Shown here: one piece after another, positions 52,467-61,924 of the stretch
Position numbering within the stretch: position 1 is the stretch's first letter
Layout of the letters: the number at the start of each line of letters is the position of its first letter
Source: Salicibibacter cibi
GTDB taxonomy: Bacteria; Bacillota; Bacilli; Bacillales; Marinococcaceae
DNA length: 64,000 nucleotides
NCBI RefSeq assembly: GCF_016495865.1
Contig: NZ_CP054706.1
Coordinates: forward strand, 744,001-808,000
Reading direction: 5' to 3'
Position numbers and translations under genes: made by a program
Notes under the pieces: generated by a model
What the model saw: only the letters and a program-made list of their open reading frames with translations
Databases searched by the model: none
Told to the model about the DNA's origin: nothing

Positions 52467-52875
52467 TGTGATTTTACAAACCATCAGCAGTGTTTCGGCG
52501 TTTATCATTCTTGCGTTTGGCGCCTATTTGTTCTTTGCCGGTCACCATGATCCCGGAGGCGGGTTTATCGCAGGGCTTGTATTTGCTTCCGCGCTTGTGC
52601 TTTTGTATTTGGCATTTGACATGGAAACTGTTCAACAAGGCATCCGTGTCGACTATAAAATTTTAACGGGCATAGGCGTTGGCCTCTCCACACTGACGGG
52701 AATCGGGGCCATGCTCCTCGGTTTTCCTTTTCTCACCCATACGTTTGAATATGTGGATTTCCCCTTTTTCGGCGAAATCGAACTGGCGACTTCCGTATTG
52801 TTTGAAGTGGGTGTGTCGCTTGCCGTTGTAGGCGCTACGATGACGATTATCCTAAGTATTAGTGAGGATGCATAG
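52453..52875 (+). CDS. mrpB: Mrp antiporter subunit B
   Basis: A 140-residue membrane protein with four helices. The MnhB signature AGHHDPGGGFIAGLVFASALVL follows helix 1, and FGEIELATSVLFEVGVSLAVVGATM ends the protein. ATG 14 bases inside the end of mrpA, after AAGGAGGG, so the genes are translationally linked. Confidence 0.94.
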   Translation: MKTNDVILQTISSVSAFIILAFGAYLFFAGHHDPGGGFIAGLVFASALVLLYLAFDMETVQQGIRVDYKILTGIGVGLSTLTGIGAMLLGFPFLTHTFEYVDFPFFGEIELATSVLFEVGVSLAVVGATMTIILSISEDA

Positions 52876-52877
52876 AT

Positions 52878-53216
52878 ATGGAAATTTTAATGTCTGTCCT
52901 TGCCGGGATTTTGTTTACAGCAGGCACTTACCTGGTACTGGCCAAAAGTTTAATACGGATCGTTTTAGGCACGGCAATTATCGGCCATGGCGCCTTGCTT
53001 TTGCTGCTCACGATGGGCGGGATTAAGACCGGAGCGCCCCCGTTATTGGGGTTGGAAAGTGCTTCTTACACCGACCCGCTGCCGCAAGCATTGATTTTAA
53101 CTGCTATCGTCATTAATTTTGGAACGCTGGGATTTTTCCTCGTACTCTCGTATCGTTCTTATCAAGAGTTGGGAACAGATGATATGGAGGAATTAAGGGG
53201 CACTGAAGATGAATAA
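52878..53216 (+). CDS. mrpC: Mrp antiporter subunit C
   Basis: A 112-residue three-helix protein homologous to complex I NuoK. The segment GTAIIGHGALLLLLTMGG and PLPQALILTAIVINFGTLGFFLVL are characteristic. Overlaps mrpD by 8 bases. Confidence 0.94.
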   Translation: MEILMSVLAGILFTAGTYLVLAKSLIRIVLGTAIIGHGALLLLLTMGGIKTGAPPLLGLESASYTDPLPQALILTAIVINFGTLGFFLVLSYRSYQELGTDDMEELRGTEDE

Positions 53217-54687
53217 TTTAGTTATTTTACCTTTGCTCATCCCGTTGTTGACGGGTGTGCTACTGATCTTTTTCCGAAAACAAATACGTGTGCAACGTTA
53301 TGTGACTACCGTGTCTTTATTGTTGTTAATGGCCGTGACAATTGTGCTTATCCATCAAGTGTCGGTGGAGGGGATACAAACGTTGAATTTGGGCGGATGG
53401 GAGCCGCCTTATGGCATTGTGCTTGTTGCTGATATGTTTGCCCTGCTGCTCGTGCTGGCAACGGCGATTGTTACCTTTTGCTGTGTGCTTTATGGCTTTC
53501 GAACGATCGGAGAAGAAAGAGAAAAGCATTATCTTTACACGTTTATTCATTTTATGATCGTTGGCATCATGGGATCATTTTTAACCGGCGATCTTTTCAA
53601 CCTGTTTGTATTTTTTGAGGTTATGCTGCTTTCTTCGTACATACTCATTTCCCTCGGGGGAGAAAAAAGCCAACTGCGGGAGTCTTTGAAGTATGTGGTT
53701 ATCAATATTGTCTCGTCCATGTTTTTTCTGGTGGCGATTGGATATCTTTATGCCATTACCGGCACGTTGAATTTTGCCGATTTGTCGGTGAGAATTGCCG
53801 AAACGGGACAAGACGGGTTAATTACAACGGTGGCTATCTTTCTTTTGCTCGTGTTTGCCATCAAAGCTGCCCTGCTCATGTTTTTTTGGCTCCCGGGCGC
53901 ATACGTTGTTCCACCCATGGCCATTTCTGCCATGTTTGCGGCATTGTTGACAAAGGTTGGTATTTATTCTATTTTCCGGACATTCACGCTGATTTTTTAT
54001 CACGAAACTGCCATCACTCATGAGTTGATTGGCTGGTTAGGTGTCGCAACGATGGTTCTCGGCGGCATCGGCGCCGTGGCATACTGGGATCTACGACGAA
54101 TTCTAGCCTACAATGTTATTATCGCCGTTGGATTTATTATGATCGGGCTTGCCGTTTTTACAGAAGGCGCACTGGCAGGTTCCATTTACTATTTGATCCA
54201 TGACATGATCGTTAAAGCGTTGTTGTTTTTACTTGGCGGAGTGATGATCGGGTTGACAGGAACGAATCAATTGCGTGAGATGAGTGGTATGATTCGCAAT
54301 CACGCATTGCTGGGCTGGATGTTTTTCCTCGCTGCATTTGCATTGGCCGGCGTACCGCCGCTTAGTGGGTTTATCGGCAAGCTGTTGACACTGCAGGGGG
54401 CTATCGACGAAGGCTTTTATGTGATGGCTGCGACCGGTTTGATTACAAGCCTTATGGTGCTTTATTCGGTCATGAAAATATTTATGAATGGCTTTTGGGG
54501 AGAAAATCAATTGTCTGTCGAAGATGAGAAAATGTCGACCAAAGGACTGTTGTTTCCGTGTGCAATATTGGCGATCCTGAGCGTCGGTCTCGGGGTCGGC
54601 GTTGAATGGGTGAATGTGTATGTGTTACAGGCAGCGGAAGTTTTGAACAACCCTCAAGTTTATATCGACGCTGTTCTGCAAAATTGA
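53209..54687 (+). CDS. mrpD: Mrp antiporter subunit D
   Basis: A 492-residue, 14-helix subunit homologous to NuoM/NuoN. The proton-path Glu of FNLFVFFEVMLLSSYILISL (about residue 137), Lys in VFAIKAALLMFFWLPGAY (about 219) and HDMIVKALLFLLGG are present. With MrpA it forms the two antiporter modules of the complex. ATG after GGGGCACTG. Confidence 0.95.
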   Translation: MNNLVILPLLIPLLTGVLLIFFRKQIRVQRYVTTVSLLLLMAVTIVLIHQVSVEGIQTLNLGGWEPPYGIVLVADMFALLLVLATAIVTFCCVLYGFRTIGEEREKHYLYTFIHFMIVGIMGSFLTGDLFNLFVFFEVMLLSSYILISLGGEKSQLRESLKYVVINIVSSMFFLVAIGYLYAITGTLNFADLSVRIAETGQDGLITTVAIFLLLVFAIKAALLMFFWLPGAYVVPPMAISAMFAALLTKVGIYSIFRTFTLIFYHETAITHELIGWLGVATMVLGGIGAVAYWDLRRILAYNVIIAVGFIMIGLAVFTEGALAGSIYYLIHDMIVKALLFLLGGVMIGLTGTNQLREMSGMIRNHALLGWMFFLAAFALAGVPPLSGFIGKLLTLQGAIDEGFYVMAATGLITSLMVLYSVMKIFMNGFWGENQLSVEDEKMSTKGLLFPCAILAILSVGLGVGVEWVNVYVLQAAEVLNNPQVYIDAVLQN

Positions 54688-54705
54688 TCGAAATGGGGTG
54701 AACCA

Positions 54706-55182
54706 ATGCCTTTTCAAATACTGACCAACTTAATCATTGCCCTCTTATGGGTGACGTTACAAGATGATTGGAGTCTTCCTACGTTCACGTTAGGGTATTT
54801 ACTGGGGCTCGCGATCGTGTTTTTGATGCGGCGTTTCTTCAACGAAAAATTTTATTTATACAGAGTCTGGGCGATTATCGTATTGTTATTTATATTCTTG
54901 TGGGAGCTCATTCACTCGACTATTATCGTCACCGGACAAATTTTGCGACCGAAATTAAATATTACACCCGGGATTTTCAAGTTGGAAACAGAGCTTGAAA
55001 GCAATTGGGAAATTACCACACTCGCTTTACTTTTTATGCTCACACCAGGTTCGGTCGTTGTAGAAGTTTCTCCGGATAGGCGAACGTTTTATATGCACGC
55101 GATGGATATCCCCGTTTCCAGCGATATGGTTTTCACCTCACACGTGAGATTTGAAAAAGCGATTATGGAGGTGACGCGCTAA
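54706..55182 (+). CDS. mrpE: Mrp antiporter subunit E
   Basis: A 158-residue protein with two to three N-terminal helices and a soluble C-terminal part. NLIIALLWVTLQDDWSLPTFTLGYLLG and LLFMLTPGSVVVEVSPDRRTFYMHAMD identify MnhE. The stop codon shares its last base region with the mrpF start (1-base overlap). Confidence 0.94.
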   Translation: MPFQILTNLIIALLWVTLQDDWSLPTFTLGYLLGLAIVFLMRRFFNEKFYLYRVWAIIVLLFIFLWELIHSTIIVTGQILRPKLNITPGIFKLETELESNWEITTLALLFMLTPGSVVVEVSPDRRTFYMHAMDIPVSSDMVFTSHVRFEKAIMEVTR

Positions 55183-55466
55183 TGTTTGACGCTGTCCTGC
55201 TTTTGTTGCTTCTTTTACTTGCGATCGCGATACTGGCGGGGTTATATCGAGCGATAAAAGGACCCTCGATGGCTGATCGTGTCATCGCGTTAGATCTTAT
55301 CAGCATTATGATGATCGCGTTGATAGGGGTGGTTTCCCTTTATTTAGAAACGGATGCTTTTTTGGAAGCGATACTGTTACTCGGAATTCTGGCGTTCATC
55401 GGGGCTATAGCCTTTGCGAAGTATATTGAAAGGGGGGTTATCATTGAGCGCAAACGTGATGATTGA
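55182..55466 (+). CDS. mrpF: Mrp antiporter subunit F
   Basis: A 94-residue three-helix protein; YRAIKGPSMADRVIALDLISIMMIALIG carries the conserved Pro and Asp-Arg of MnhF. MrpF has been linked to cholate/Na+ efflux in Bacillus. Overlaps mrpG by 23 bases. Confidence 0.94.
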   Translation: MFDAVLLLLLLLLAIAILAGLYRAIKGPSMADRVIALDLISIMMIALIGVVSLYLETDAFLEAILLLGILAFIGAIAFAKYIERGVIIERKRDD

Positions 55467-55866
55467 GATATTTGTTGCCATCCTTTTAATCGTCGGTGTG
55501 ATCATGATCCTCATCAGCGCCTTTGGGCTCATGCGGCTCCCCGATGTGTATACACGTTCCCATGGCGCGACGAAAAGCGCTACATTAGGTGTTTTATGTA
55601 CGTTGGCAGGCGTTTTTATCCACTTTGGTTTAGTGGAAGGTTTTTTTAGTGTCCGTTTGCTCTTGGGGATTGTGTTTGTGTTTTTAACCGCTCCCGTTGT
55701 CGGCCATGTCTGCTGTCGCGCGGCTTATCGCTCAGGGGTCCCCCTCTATGAGGAAAGTGTGCAAGATGATCTGGAAGAAGTGTTAGGAGATGCTGAAGAA
55801 CGGAGACGAAAAAGAGAAGAGGAAATGAACGTTAGGCGTGCGAAAAAGGAAAACGTTTCCGAATGA
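55444..55866 (+). CDS. mrpG: Mrp antiporter subunit G
   Basis: A 140-residue protein with three helices; AFGLMRLPDVYTRSHGATKSATLGVL is the MnhG signature. A highly charged C-terminal tail (about 40 residues) follows. The TTG at 55444 is chosen because GAAAGGGGGG precedes it by 6 bases inside the end of mrpF. Last gene of the seven-gene operon, completing an Mrp antiporter central to Na+ resistance and alkaliphily. Confidence 0.92.
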   Translation: MSANVMIEIFVAILLIVGVIMILISAFGLMRLPDVYTRSHGATKSATLGVLCTLAGVFIHFGLVEGFFSVRLLLGIVFVFLTAPVVGHVCCRAAYRSGVPLYEESVQDDLEEVLGDAEERRRKREEEMNVRRAKKENVSE

Positions 55867-55946
55867 CGGTGTTTTCTTTTTCAGAATCGGAATCCTACGG
55901 TGCAGGAATGGGGCTATATTCCGGGTGAACGGGAATGGAGATGTCC

Positions 55947-56648
55947 ATGAATTATAAACAAGTTCAATCGAAAAAAATATACGAAATAGTAGCTGATGAT
56001 ATCAAAGGACGCATTGATAACGGGGAGTTGCAACCGGGTGATCGGCTGGATTCCGTGGAAAGGCTGGCCCGCCAGTTTAATGTCGGACGCTCTGCCGTTC
56101 GCGAAGCATTGAGCGCCCTGAAGGCCATTGGATTGGTGGATATTAAACACGGAGAAGGCACGTTCATCAAATCTGTGAATCGCCTTACGTTAAAATTGCC
56201 GGTATCCGCTTTATTAAACCTAAACTCGGAAGAGATTCGAGATCTTTTGGAAGTGAGAAAAATCGTAGAAGTTGGCGCTGCAGGGAGCGCTGCGCATCGT
56301 TGGGAAAAGAATCAACTAGTAGTGATCGAAGAGGCCCTTCAACAGATGGCTGTGCCAATTAGAGATGGAAAGCTCGGTGAGGAAGCCGATTGGCAATTTC
56401 ATCTCGCGATCGCGCGAGCTACGCAAAATAACATGCTTGTCGATTTCCAGGAAAACATTGCGCAGAAAACGAAGCGAACGATGCTTGAGACTAGAAGAAT
56501 TTGGCTTTTTTCCGAAAAAGTCAGAGCGGAACGTCTATATGAGCAACATGCGTGCATCTATGAAGCGATAAAAGCAAGAGACGCTGTACTTGCACAGCAA
56601 CGCATGCGTGAACATTTGGAAAGCGTGGAACAAGTTTTGTTTCAGTAG
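55947..56648 (+). CDS. lutR: FadR-type GntR regulator, LutR-like
   Basis: A 233-residue regulator: N-terminal winged helix (PGDRLDSVERLARQFNVGRSAVREALSALKAIGLVDIKHGEGTFI, in pieces) and a C-terminal FCD ligand domain with metal-ligand-type His and Asp residues (WQFHLAIARATQNN, EQHACIYEAIKARD). ATG 55947 follows GGAG by 6 bases. It directly precedes lutABC, whose promoter carries TCATC-A-GATGA, so it is probably the lactate-responsive repressor. Confidence 0.88.
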   Translation: MNYKQVQSKKIYEIVADDIKGRIDNGELQPGDRLDSVERLARQFNVGRSAVREALSALKAIGLVDIKHGEGTFIKSVNRLTLKLPVSALLNLNSEEIRDLLEVRKIVEVGAAGSAAHRWEKNQLVVIEEALQQMAVPIRDGKLGEEADWQFHLAIARATQNNMLVDFQENIAQKTKRTMLETRRIWLFSEKVRAERLYEQHACIYEAIKARDAVLAQQRMREHLESVEQVLFQ

Positions 56649-56709
56649 GAGAATAACGAAGTTGCTTGTTGCGATCATTATGCGATCACCAAAGTAAAGA
56701 AAAAGGCTA

Positions 56710-56761
56710 TTGAATGATGAAATCGCTTTCGTTTATACTAAGAGGACAGGTCATCAGATGA
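56710..56761 (+). promoter_or_regulatory. lutABC promoter with LutR-like operator
   Basis: TTGAAT (56710-56715), 18 bases, TATACT (56734-56739). TCATCAGATGA (56751-56761), extending to GTCATC-A-GATGAC, lies about 12 bases after the -10, where a repressor would block initiation. It agrees with the TCATC-N-GATGA pattern I recall for LutR. Confidence 0.7.
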
Positions 56762-56785
56762 CTGTAAAGGAGAGGAAGATTTTTT

Positions 56786-57511
56786 GTGAAGGTGTCACTT
56801 TTTATTACTTGTTTAGGCGATATGTTTTATCCAAATGCCGGAAAGGCGACGGTTGAATTGCTGGAGAAATTCGACTGTACTGTGGATTTCCCGGAACAAC
56901 AGACGTGTTGTGGGCAACCGGCTTTTAACAGCGGGTATCACAGCGATGCGCGCAAAGCCGCAAAGCAGACGATCGAAGCGTTTAAAGACGCTGCCTATGT
57001 CGTAACGCCGTCCGGGTCTTGCGCGGCGATGTTGCATGAGTACAGCCATTTATTGAAAGATGAGCCGCAGTGGCAACAGGAAGCGGATGCACTGAGCGCG
57101 AAAAGTTACGAACTCACGCAGTTTCTCGTCGATGTACTTCAAGTCGAGAACACTGGTGCTTCCTTTCATGCCAAAGCGACTTATCACACGTCTTGTCACA
57201 TGTCGCGCCTGCTTCAGGTGACACGTGCACCGCAAACGTTACTTGGCAACGTGAACGGTTTGGAAATGGTTGACTTGTCCCATAAACACGATTGTTGTGG
57301 ATTCGGAGGCACGTTTGCCGTTAAAATGCCGGAAATTTCAAAAGAGATGGTTGATGAGAAGGTGAACTGTATTCAAGCTACCGAAGCTGACATTCTCATC
57401 GGTGCTGATGCTGGCTGCCTGATGAATATAGGTGGGCGTATGAGTCGCGAAGAGACCCCCGTCAAAGTCATGCACATTGCCGAAGTTCTAAATCATACGG
57501 AAGAGAGGTGA
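56786..57511 (+). CDS. lutA: L-lactate oxidation iron-sulfur subunit LutA
   Basis: A 241-residue protein with two cysteine-rich CCG domains: [15 protein letters not shown] (about residue 35) and [14 protein letters not shown] (about 170), plus [13 protein letters not shown]. These coordinate Fe-S clusters in the LutABC complex, which oxidises L-lactate to pyruvate. GTG start after AAGGAGAGG. Four bases before lutB. Confidence 0.94.
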   Translation: MKVSLFITCLGDMFYPNAGKATVELLEKFDCTVDFPEQQTCCGQPAFNSGYHSDARKAAKQTIEAFKDAAYVVTPSGSCAAMLHEYSHLLKDEPQWQQEADALSAKSYELTQFLVDVLQVENTGASFHAKATYHTSCHMSRLLQVTRAPQTLLGNVNGLEMVDLSHKHDCCGFGGTFAVKMPEISKEMVDEKVNCIQATEADILIGADAGCLMNIGGRMSREETPVKVMHIAEVLNHTEER

Positions 57512-57515
57512 TCCC

Positions 57516-58946
57516 ATGCCACTGCGAGTAGGGGAAAAAGATTTTCAAACACGCGTGAACAAAGGGCTGGACGATGCTTTTATGCGCGGCACCGTCCGTT
57601 CTGCACAAGAACAATTGCGAACAAGAAAGCAAGCGTCCTCGGAAGAACTGGGCGATTGGGAAGCGTGGCGGTCACTCGGGGAGGAAATACGCACCCATAC
57701 GCTCGAGCACCTCGACTACTATCTTGAACAGTTAAGCGACAAGGTTGCGGAACGGGGCGGCCATGTTTATTTTGCCAAGACAGCTGAAGAAGGGAATGCT
57801 TACGTCCGGAAAGTAGCCCGTGAGCAAGAAGCGAAAAAAATCGTGAAGTCGAAATCAATGGTCACCGAGGAAATGTCGTTAAACGATGCTCTGGAAGAGG
57901 ATGGCTTGGAAGTTGTGGAGACGGATTTGGGGGAGTACATTTTGCAAGTGGATGACCATGACCCGCCATCCCATATTGTAGCTCCTTCTTTGCACAAAAA
58001 TCGCGCACAAATTAAAGACGTTTTTGCTGAAAAAAAAGACTATGAAGACAGTGACAACGCAAATGATATCACTCGCTTTGTCCGGGGCGAGCTGCGCGAG
58101 GAGTTTTTGGATGCGGACATCGGCATTACGGGCTGCAATTTTGCCGTCGCCGAATCAGGTTCGATATCGCTCGTCACCAATGAGGGGAACGCCGATCTGG
58201 TAACGGCGTTGCCGAAAACACAGATATCAGTGATGAGCATGGAACGGATCGTGCCCACGTGGGAAGAACTCGATGTCATGGTGAGCCTGCTGTGCCGTTC
58301 CGCTGTTGGTCAGAAGTTGACGTCCTATATTACCACTTTAACGGGACCAAAGGGCGAGGAGGAGATCGATGGACCGGAGGACTTCCATCTCGTCATTGTA
58401 GATAACGGCCGCTCCGATATCCTCGGCACGCAATTTCAATCGGCTCTTCACTGTATCCGATGTGCCGCGTGTGTGAACGTATGCCCGGTTTATCGTCACG
58501 TTGGCGGCCACGCTTACGGTTCCATTTATAATGGTCCGATTGGTGCGGTGTTGACGCCGCTTCTCGATGGCTATGAAAATAATAAAGATTTACCCTATGC
58601 ATCGTCCCTTTGTGCAGCCTGTACAGAAGCATGTCCGGTAAAAATTCCTTTGCATGAGCAATTAATCGCTCATCGCCAGATCATTACGGAAAAGGAAAAA
58701 CTCGGTTCCATGCCGGAAAAATGGGCAATGAAAATGTTCGGCACGGGGGTCTCTGCACCAAAACTTTATCGACTGGCATCTAAACAAGCGCACCGCGTCA
58801 TGTCGCCATGGACGAAAGGTTCGCGTATTTCAAATGGGCCCGGGCCATTGAAAGCATGGACAAATTTTCGCGATTTACCCGCCCCGGCTAGCGAACGTTT
58901 TCGCGACTGGTTTGCGAATCGAAGGAGGTCAGAGTTCGATGAGTAG
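57516..58946 (+). CDS. lutB: L-lactate oxidation iron-sulfur subunit LutB
   Basis: A 476-residue protein. An N-terminal LUD domain (about 70-300, with [23 protein letters not shown]) is followed by two [4Fe-4S] ferredoxin motifs: [15 protein letters not shown] (about 309-323) and [14 protein letters not shown] (about 363). Length is normal. Its end overlaps lutC by 8 bases. Confidence 0.94.
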   Translation: MPLRVGEKDFQTRVNKGLDDAFMRGTVRSAQEQLRTRKQASSEELGDWEAWRSLGEEIRTHTLEHLDYYLEQLSDKVAERGGHVYFAKTAEEGNAYVRKVAREQEAKKIVKSKSMVTEEMSLNDALEEDGLEVVETDLGEYILQVDDHDPPSHIVAPSLHKNRAQIKDVFAEKKDYEDSDNANDITRFVRGELREEFLDADIGITGCNFAVAESGSISLVTNEGNADLVTALPKTQISVMSMERIVPTWEELDVMVSLLCRSAVGQKLTSYITTLTGPKGEEEIDGPEDFHLVIVDNGRSDILGTQFQSALHCIRCAACVNVCPVYRHVGGHAYGSIYNGPIGAVLTPLLDGYENNKDLPYASSLCAACTEACPVKIPLHEQLIAHRQIITEKEKLGSMPEKWAMKMFGTGVSAPKLYRLASKQAHRVMSPWTKGSRISNGPGPLKAWTNFRDLPAPASERFRDWFANRRRSEFDE

Positions 58947-59658
58947 AGGCACAATCCAAGGACGTGAGGATTTTTTAAATCGAATCGCCGAAAAAATTGG
59001 TCGGCCACGGAGTGAACATGTGGAACGTCCCGAGTGGCAGGTGCAACCGCAATGGGATGTTTTTGCGGGTGAAAACACTGAACAGCTCATGGAACGTTTT
59101 AAGGCACAGTGCGATAAGATTCATACAAATGTAATTGAAACAGATGTTAACGGGTTCCGGGAAGCAGTAGCGGAAACGATCGGTGCTTATCAAGCAGATT
59201 CGGTGATCATGTGGGACGATGTCAGACTTGAACGCGCAGGGCTTGATGATGGCTTTCGATCGCAGATGAGCGCATTGGGCGTGGAAACAAAGGTGTGGGA
59301 CACGTCTAAAGGGGAAGAGAACATCAGGCTAGCGGAACGCGCTGGTGTCGGCATTACGTACAGCGATATTACGCTAGCTGAATCAGGGACCGTCGTATTG
59401 CTTAACTCTCCCGAGAAAGGCAGGCTCGTCAACCTCCTCCCGGAAAATTATATTGCGGTCATCCCCCGCAGTTCATTGGTGCCGCGCATGACGCAAGCGA
59501 CCCGCCGCGTTCATGAACGCGTACAAAACGGCGAGGAGATTTCTTCGCAGATTCATTTTGTCTCCGGACCATCCAATAGCGCTGATATTGAAATGAGCCT
59601 CGTCGTCGGTGTGCACGGACCGGTGAGGGCGACGTATATTATTTTGGGGGATGAGTGA
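58939..59658 (+). CDS. lutC: L-lactate oxidation subunit LutC
   Basis: A 239-residue LUD-domain protein. The conserved [21 protein letters not shown] region and [24 protein letters not shown] end (here [20 protein letters not shown]) are typical. ATG 58939 follows AAGGAGGTC by 9 bases; the frame is open a little further upstream. Completes the lactate oxidation operon. Confidence 0.93.
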   Translation: MSRGTIQGREDFLNRIAEKIGRPRSEHVERPEWQVQPQWDVFAGENTEQLMERFKAQCDKIHTNVIETDVNGFREAVAETIGAYQADSVIMWDDVRLERAGLDDGFRSQMSALGVETKVWDTSKGEENIRLAERAGVGITYSDITLAESGTVVLLNSPEKGRLVNLLPENYIAVIPRSSLVPRMTQATRRVHERVQNGEEISSQIHFVSGPSNSADIEMSLVVGVHGPVRATYIILGDE

Positions 59659-60000
59659 TCGGAGAAATAGAGTTTTCCTTTCCGTTTATGATCGAAGGAG
59701 AGCCTCCCTGATAGGACGAAAAATACGTTGCGATCTTTCAAAAAACACGATCAGATTCATTTTGTCTGTTTGCTATTTTTCCTCTTCAAGGAGTTTTTTA
59801 ACTTCTTTACTCTTCTTTCGATCGGCATGGAAAGAGCCGTTCATTCTCTCACACTACAAGGTCGGGGTTGGCTGATAAACGATACAGCCTAGGTGCCTCG
59901 CGACGTTCAAAAACGGATCGCCCCGTTGTCGACGTCGTTGAACCTGACGATGAAGCAGTCGTGAAGCATGGATGCGCCACTAGCGATCTCCCCCAAGTAT
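59659..60000. other. Intergenic gap between lutC and the CynX-type MFS gene
   Basis: 342 bases. On the minus strand 59773-59844 encodes a possible 23-residue charged peptide (MNGSFHADRKKSKEVKKLLEEEK in pieces: starts MNGSFHADRK, ends KLLEEEK), with only a weak ribosome site. At about 59960-59998 AGTCGTGAAGCATGGAT and GCGATCTCCCCCA resemble a decayed unit of the 52-bp repeat. No terminator recognised. Confidence 0.3.
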
Positions 60001-61215
60001 TTACGCTCTCTCCCCTCGCACCGGCTTCTTCGAAAACACATACGTATCCTTCCCGGCGTTCCATCCGGCGATCGCGAGGAGGAGGCTTACGCCGGTAAGG
60101 ATCAGCAGTGGCAAGGTCCACGCACTTGTGTAATCATAAAGGGATCCGAGTAATATCGGTCCGACAGCTGCCAGTAAATACCCGAACGATTGGGCCATGC
60201 CCGATAACTGGGAGGCTTGCGGGGCCGATGTCGTTCGTAAATTAAATAAAATGAAAGATAGACTTATGCTGCCCCCCATGGAAACGCCAATAAATGAAGT
60301 AAACACAAAATGAAGGGGCAAAGAATTTCCGACAATCAATAATCCGCTAAATCCGATTAAATATAAAAAGATAATGGCCAACACAATGATTCGTTGATTT
60401 TGCATGCGGGAAGCGAGGATCGGTGTTATAAAATTGGCGGGCAGACCGCAAAGTTGCATGAAACTAAGTAACCATCCCGCGGTTGCGGCATTGATCCCAT
60501 TCGCTTGCACGATCTCGGGGAGCCACGTGACCAGGCTATAAAAGATAGTTGATTGTAATCCCATAAACGCGGTGACATGCCAAGCGAGCGGAGAGCGCCA
60601 TAGTTTTGGGGCTTCTGCTTCACGTCCCTCATTTTTCTCGGGTTTTTGCGCACTTCGGAGTTGGCTCGTCCAAACCGCCATCGCTGTTACGGTGATCACG
60701 CACCAAAATACGAGTGCGCCTCGCCAATCCAATCCAAGATTTATAGCAAGGGGAATGCTGAGCCCGGAACCGACGGTGGCGAAAAGGCTCATGGAAGTGG
60801 TGTACACACTCGTCATAACTCCTGTATGTTTTTCAAATTTTAATTTCACAAATCCCGGTAAGAGGACGTTGCAAATGGCGATGCCGATGCCAATAATGGC
60901 AGTCCCCATAAATAAAGTGGTAGGATAGCCGCCTGATCGCAAAAGGATACCGATGAGTAATGTGAAAAGTCCTGCAAAAATCGCCCATTCGATCCCCCAT
61001 TTTCTCGCGAGCCTTGGGGTGGCTATGGAAAGACCGGCAAAAGCGAGCAAAGGAAGGGTTGTGAGTATCCCTGCCTGGCTATTCGTTAATTGCAGATCAT
61101 CCCGGATCATGCCGATTAGCGGACCGACCCCCGTGATCGCCGGACGTAAATTAAAGGCGACGAGGATGATCGCGAGGATGATCCACACCTTAGGGTTAAA
61201 TATACGCTTCTTCAT
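60001..61215 (-). CDS. CynX/NimT-family MFS transporter
   Basis: A 404-residue 12-helix major facilitator. The N-terminus ILVAFNLRPAITGVGPLIGMIRDDLQLTNSQAGILTTLPLLAFAGLS (pieces) is the hallmark of the cyanate/2-nitroimidazole transporter family, whose Bacillus member is YycB. Substrate unknown. ATG after GGAG at 11 bases. Confidence 0.88.
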   Translation of the reverse strand: MKKRIFNPKVWIILAIILVAFNLRPAITGVGPLIGMIRDDLQLTNSQAGILTTLPLLAFAGLSIATPRLARKWGIEWAIFAGLFTLLIGILLRSGGYPTTLFMGTAIIGIGIAICNVLLPGFVKLKFEKHTGVMTSVYTTSMSLFATVGSGLSIPLAINLGLDWRGALVFWCVITVTAMAVWTSQLRSAQKPEKNEGREAEAPKLWRSPLAWHVTAFMGLQSTIFYSLVTWLPEIVQANGINAATAGWLLSFMQLCGLPANFITPILASRMQNQRIIVLAIIFLYLIGFSGLLIVGNSLPLHFVFTSFIGVSMGGSISLSFILFNLRTTSAPQASQLSGMAQSFGYLLAAVGPILLGSLYDYTSAWTLPLLILTGVSLLLAIAGWNAGKDTYVFSKKPVRGERA

Positions 61216-61265
61216 GACGTGACAGGACTCCTTTGTTGCTGAAATGCTACCCTCCTATTGTAGCA

Positions 61266-61301
61266 CGATGAAAAAAAGATGCCTTAAAAAGCATCTTTAA
61301 A
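61266..61301 (-). terminator. Terminator of the mhq-like operon
   Basis: On the minus strand AAAGATGC, a T-rich loop, GCATCTTT and then TTTTTC. Confidence 0.75.
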
Positions 61302-61304
61302 ACG

Positions 61305-61910
61305 TTAAAAATTGTTCCGAAACCATTCGCTCGCAGCCTCGATTTCATTTTTTGTAAGTTGATGGCCGGCATTTTCCCAAAATAATTCGACGTTCGATCC
61401 GCCTGCTTCCAGGGTTGAAGCCAATTCATTCGTTTCTTCCGGGCGGCAGATCGGATCTTGCTTTCCGGCTCCAATAAATATAGGCAACTCCTTTAGCGGA
61501 GGGAGTGTGACATTCCGCAACGGCACCATTGGGTGATGCAATATCGCGCCTTTTAGTACATCTTCATAGTGATAGAGCAGGCTGGCAGCGATGTTGGCGC
61601 CGTTGGAATAACCGACAGCGACAATCTGACTGCGGTCAAAGCCATAATCTTCAGCGCTTTTATCAAGGAAACCGGCCAGTTCCTCTGTGCGTTTTACAAG
61701 GTCTTCTTCGTCAAAGACACCCTCGGCCAGGCGCCGGAAGAACCTGGGCATGCCCCCTTCGGAGACGTTGCCACGGACGCTTAATACCGACGATTCAGGG
61801 GCAATCATTTCCGCTAGTGGCAACAGATCATTTTCATCCCCACCCGTTCCGTGTAAAAGCAAAAGAACGGGTGCTTGTTTGTTCGTACCTTCCTTAAAAA
61901 TATGCTTCAT
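61305..61910 (-). CDS. Alpha/beta hydrolase, MhqD-like carboxylesterase
   Basis: A 201-residue serine hydrolase. HGTGGDENDLLPLA near the N-terminus forms the oxyanion hole; the nucleophile elbow is VGYSNGANIAASLL (GYSNG, about residue 110), with the acid in GAGKQDPI and the catalytic His in ENAGHQLTKNE. Last gene of a three-gene operon with the dioxygenase and MarR regulator; Bacillus MhqD has the same partners. Confidence 0.88.
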   Translation of the reverse strand: MKHIFKEGTNKQAPVLLLLHGTGGDENDLLPLAEMIAPESSVLSVRGNVSEGGMPRFFRRLAEGVFDEEDLVKRTEELAGFLDKSAEDYGFDRSQIVAVGYSNGANIAASLLYHYEDVLKGAILHHPMVPLRNVTLPPLKELPIFIGAGKQDPICRPEETNELASTLEAGGSNVELFWENAGHQLTKNEIEAASEWFRNNF

Positions 61911-61924
61911 TTGAGCAATCCTCC

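Noticed and set aside
59651-59875. A 74-residue gene after lutC
   Set aside because: No ribosome site of its own, overlaps the lutC end, composition unlike a folded protein.
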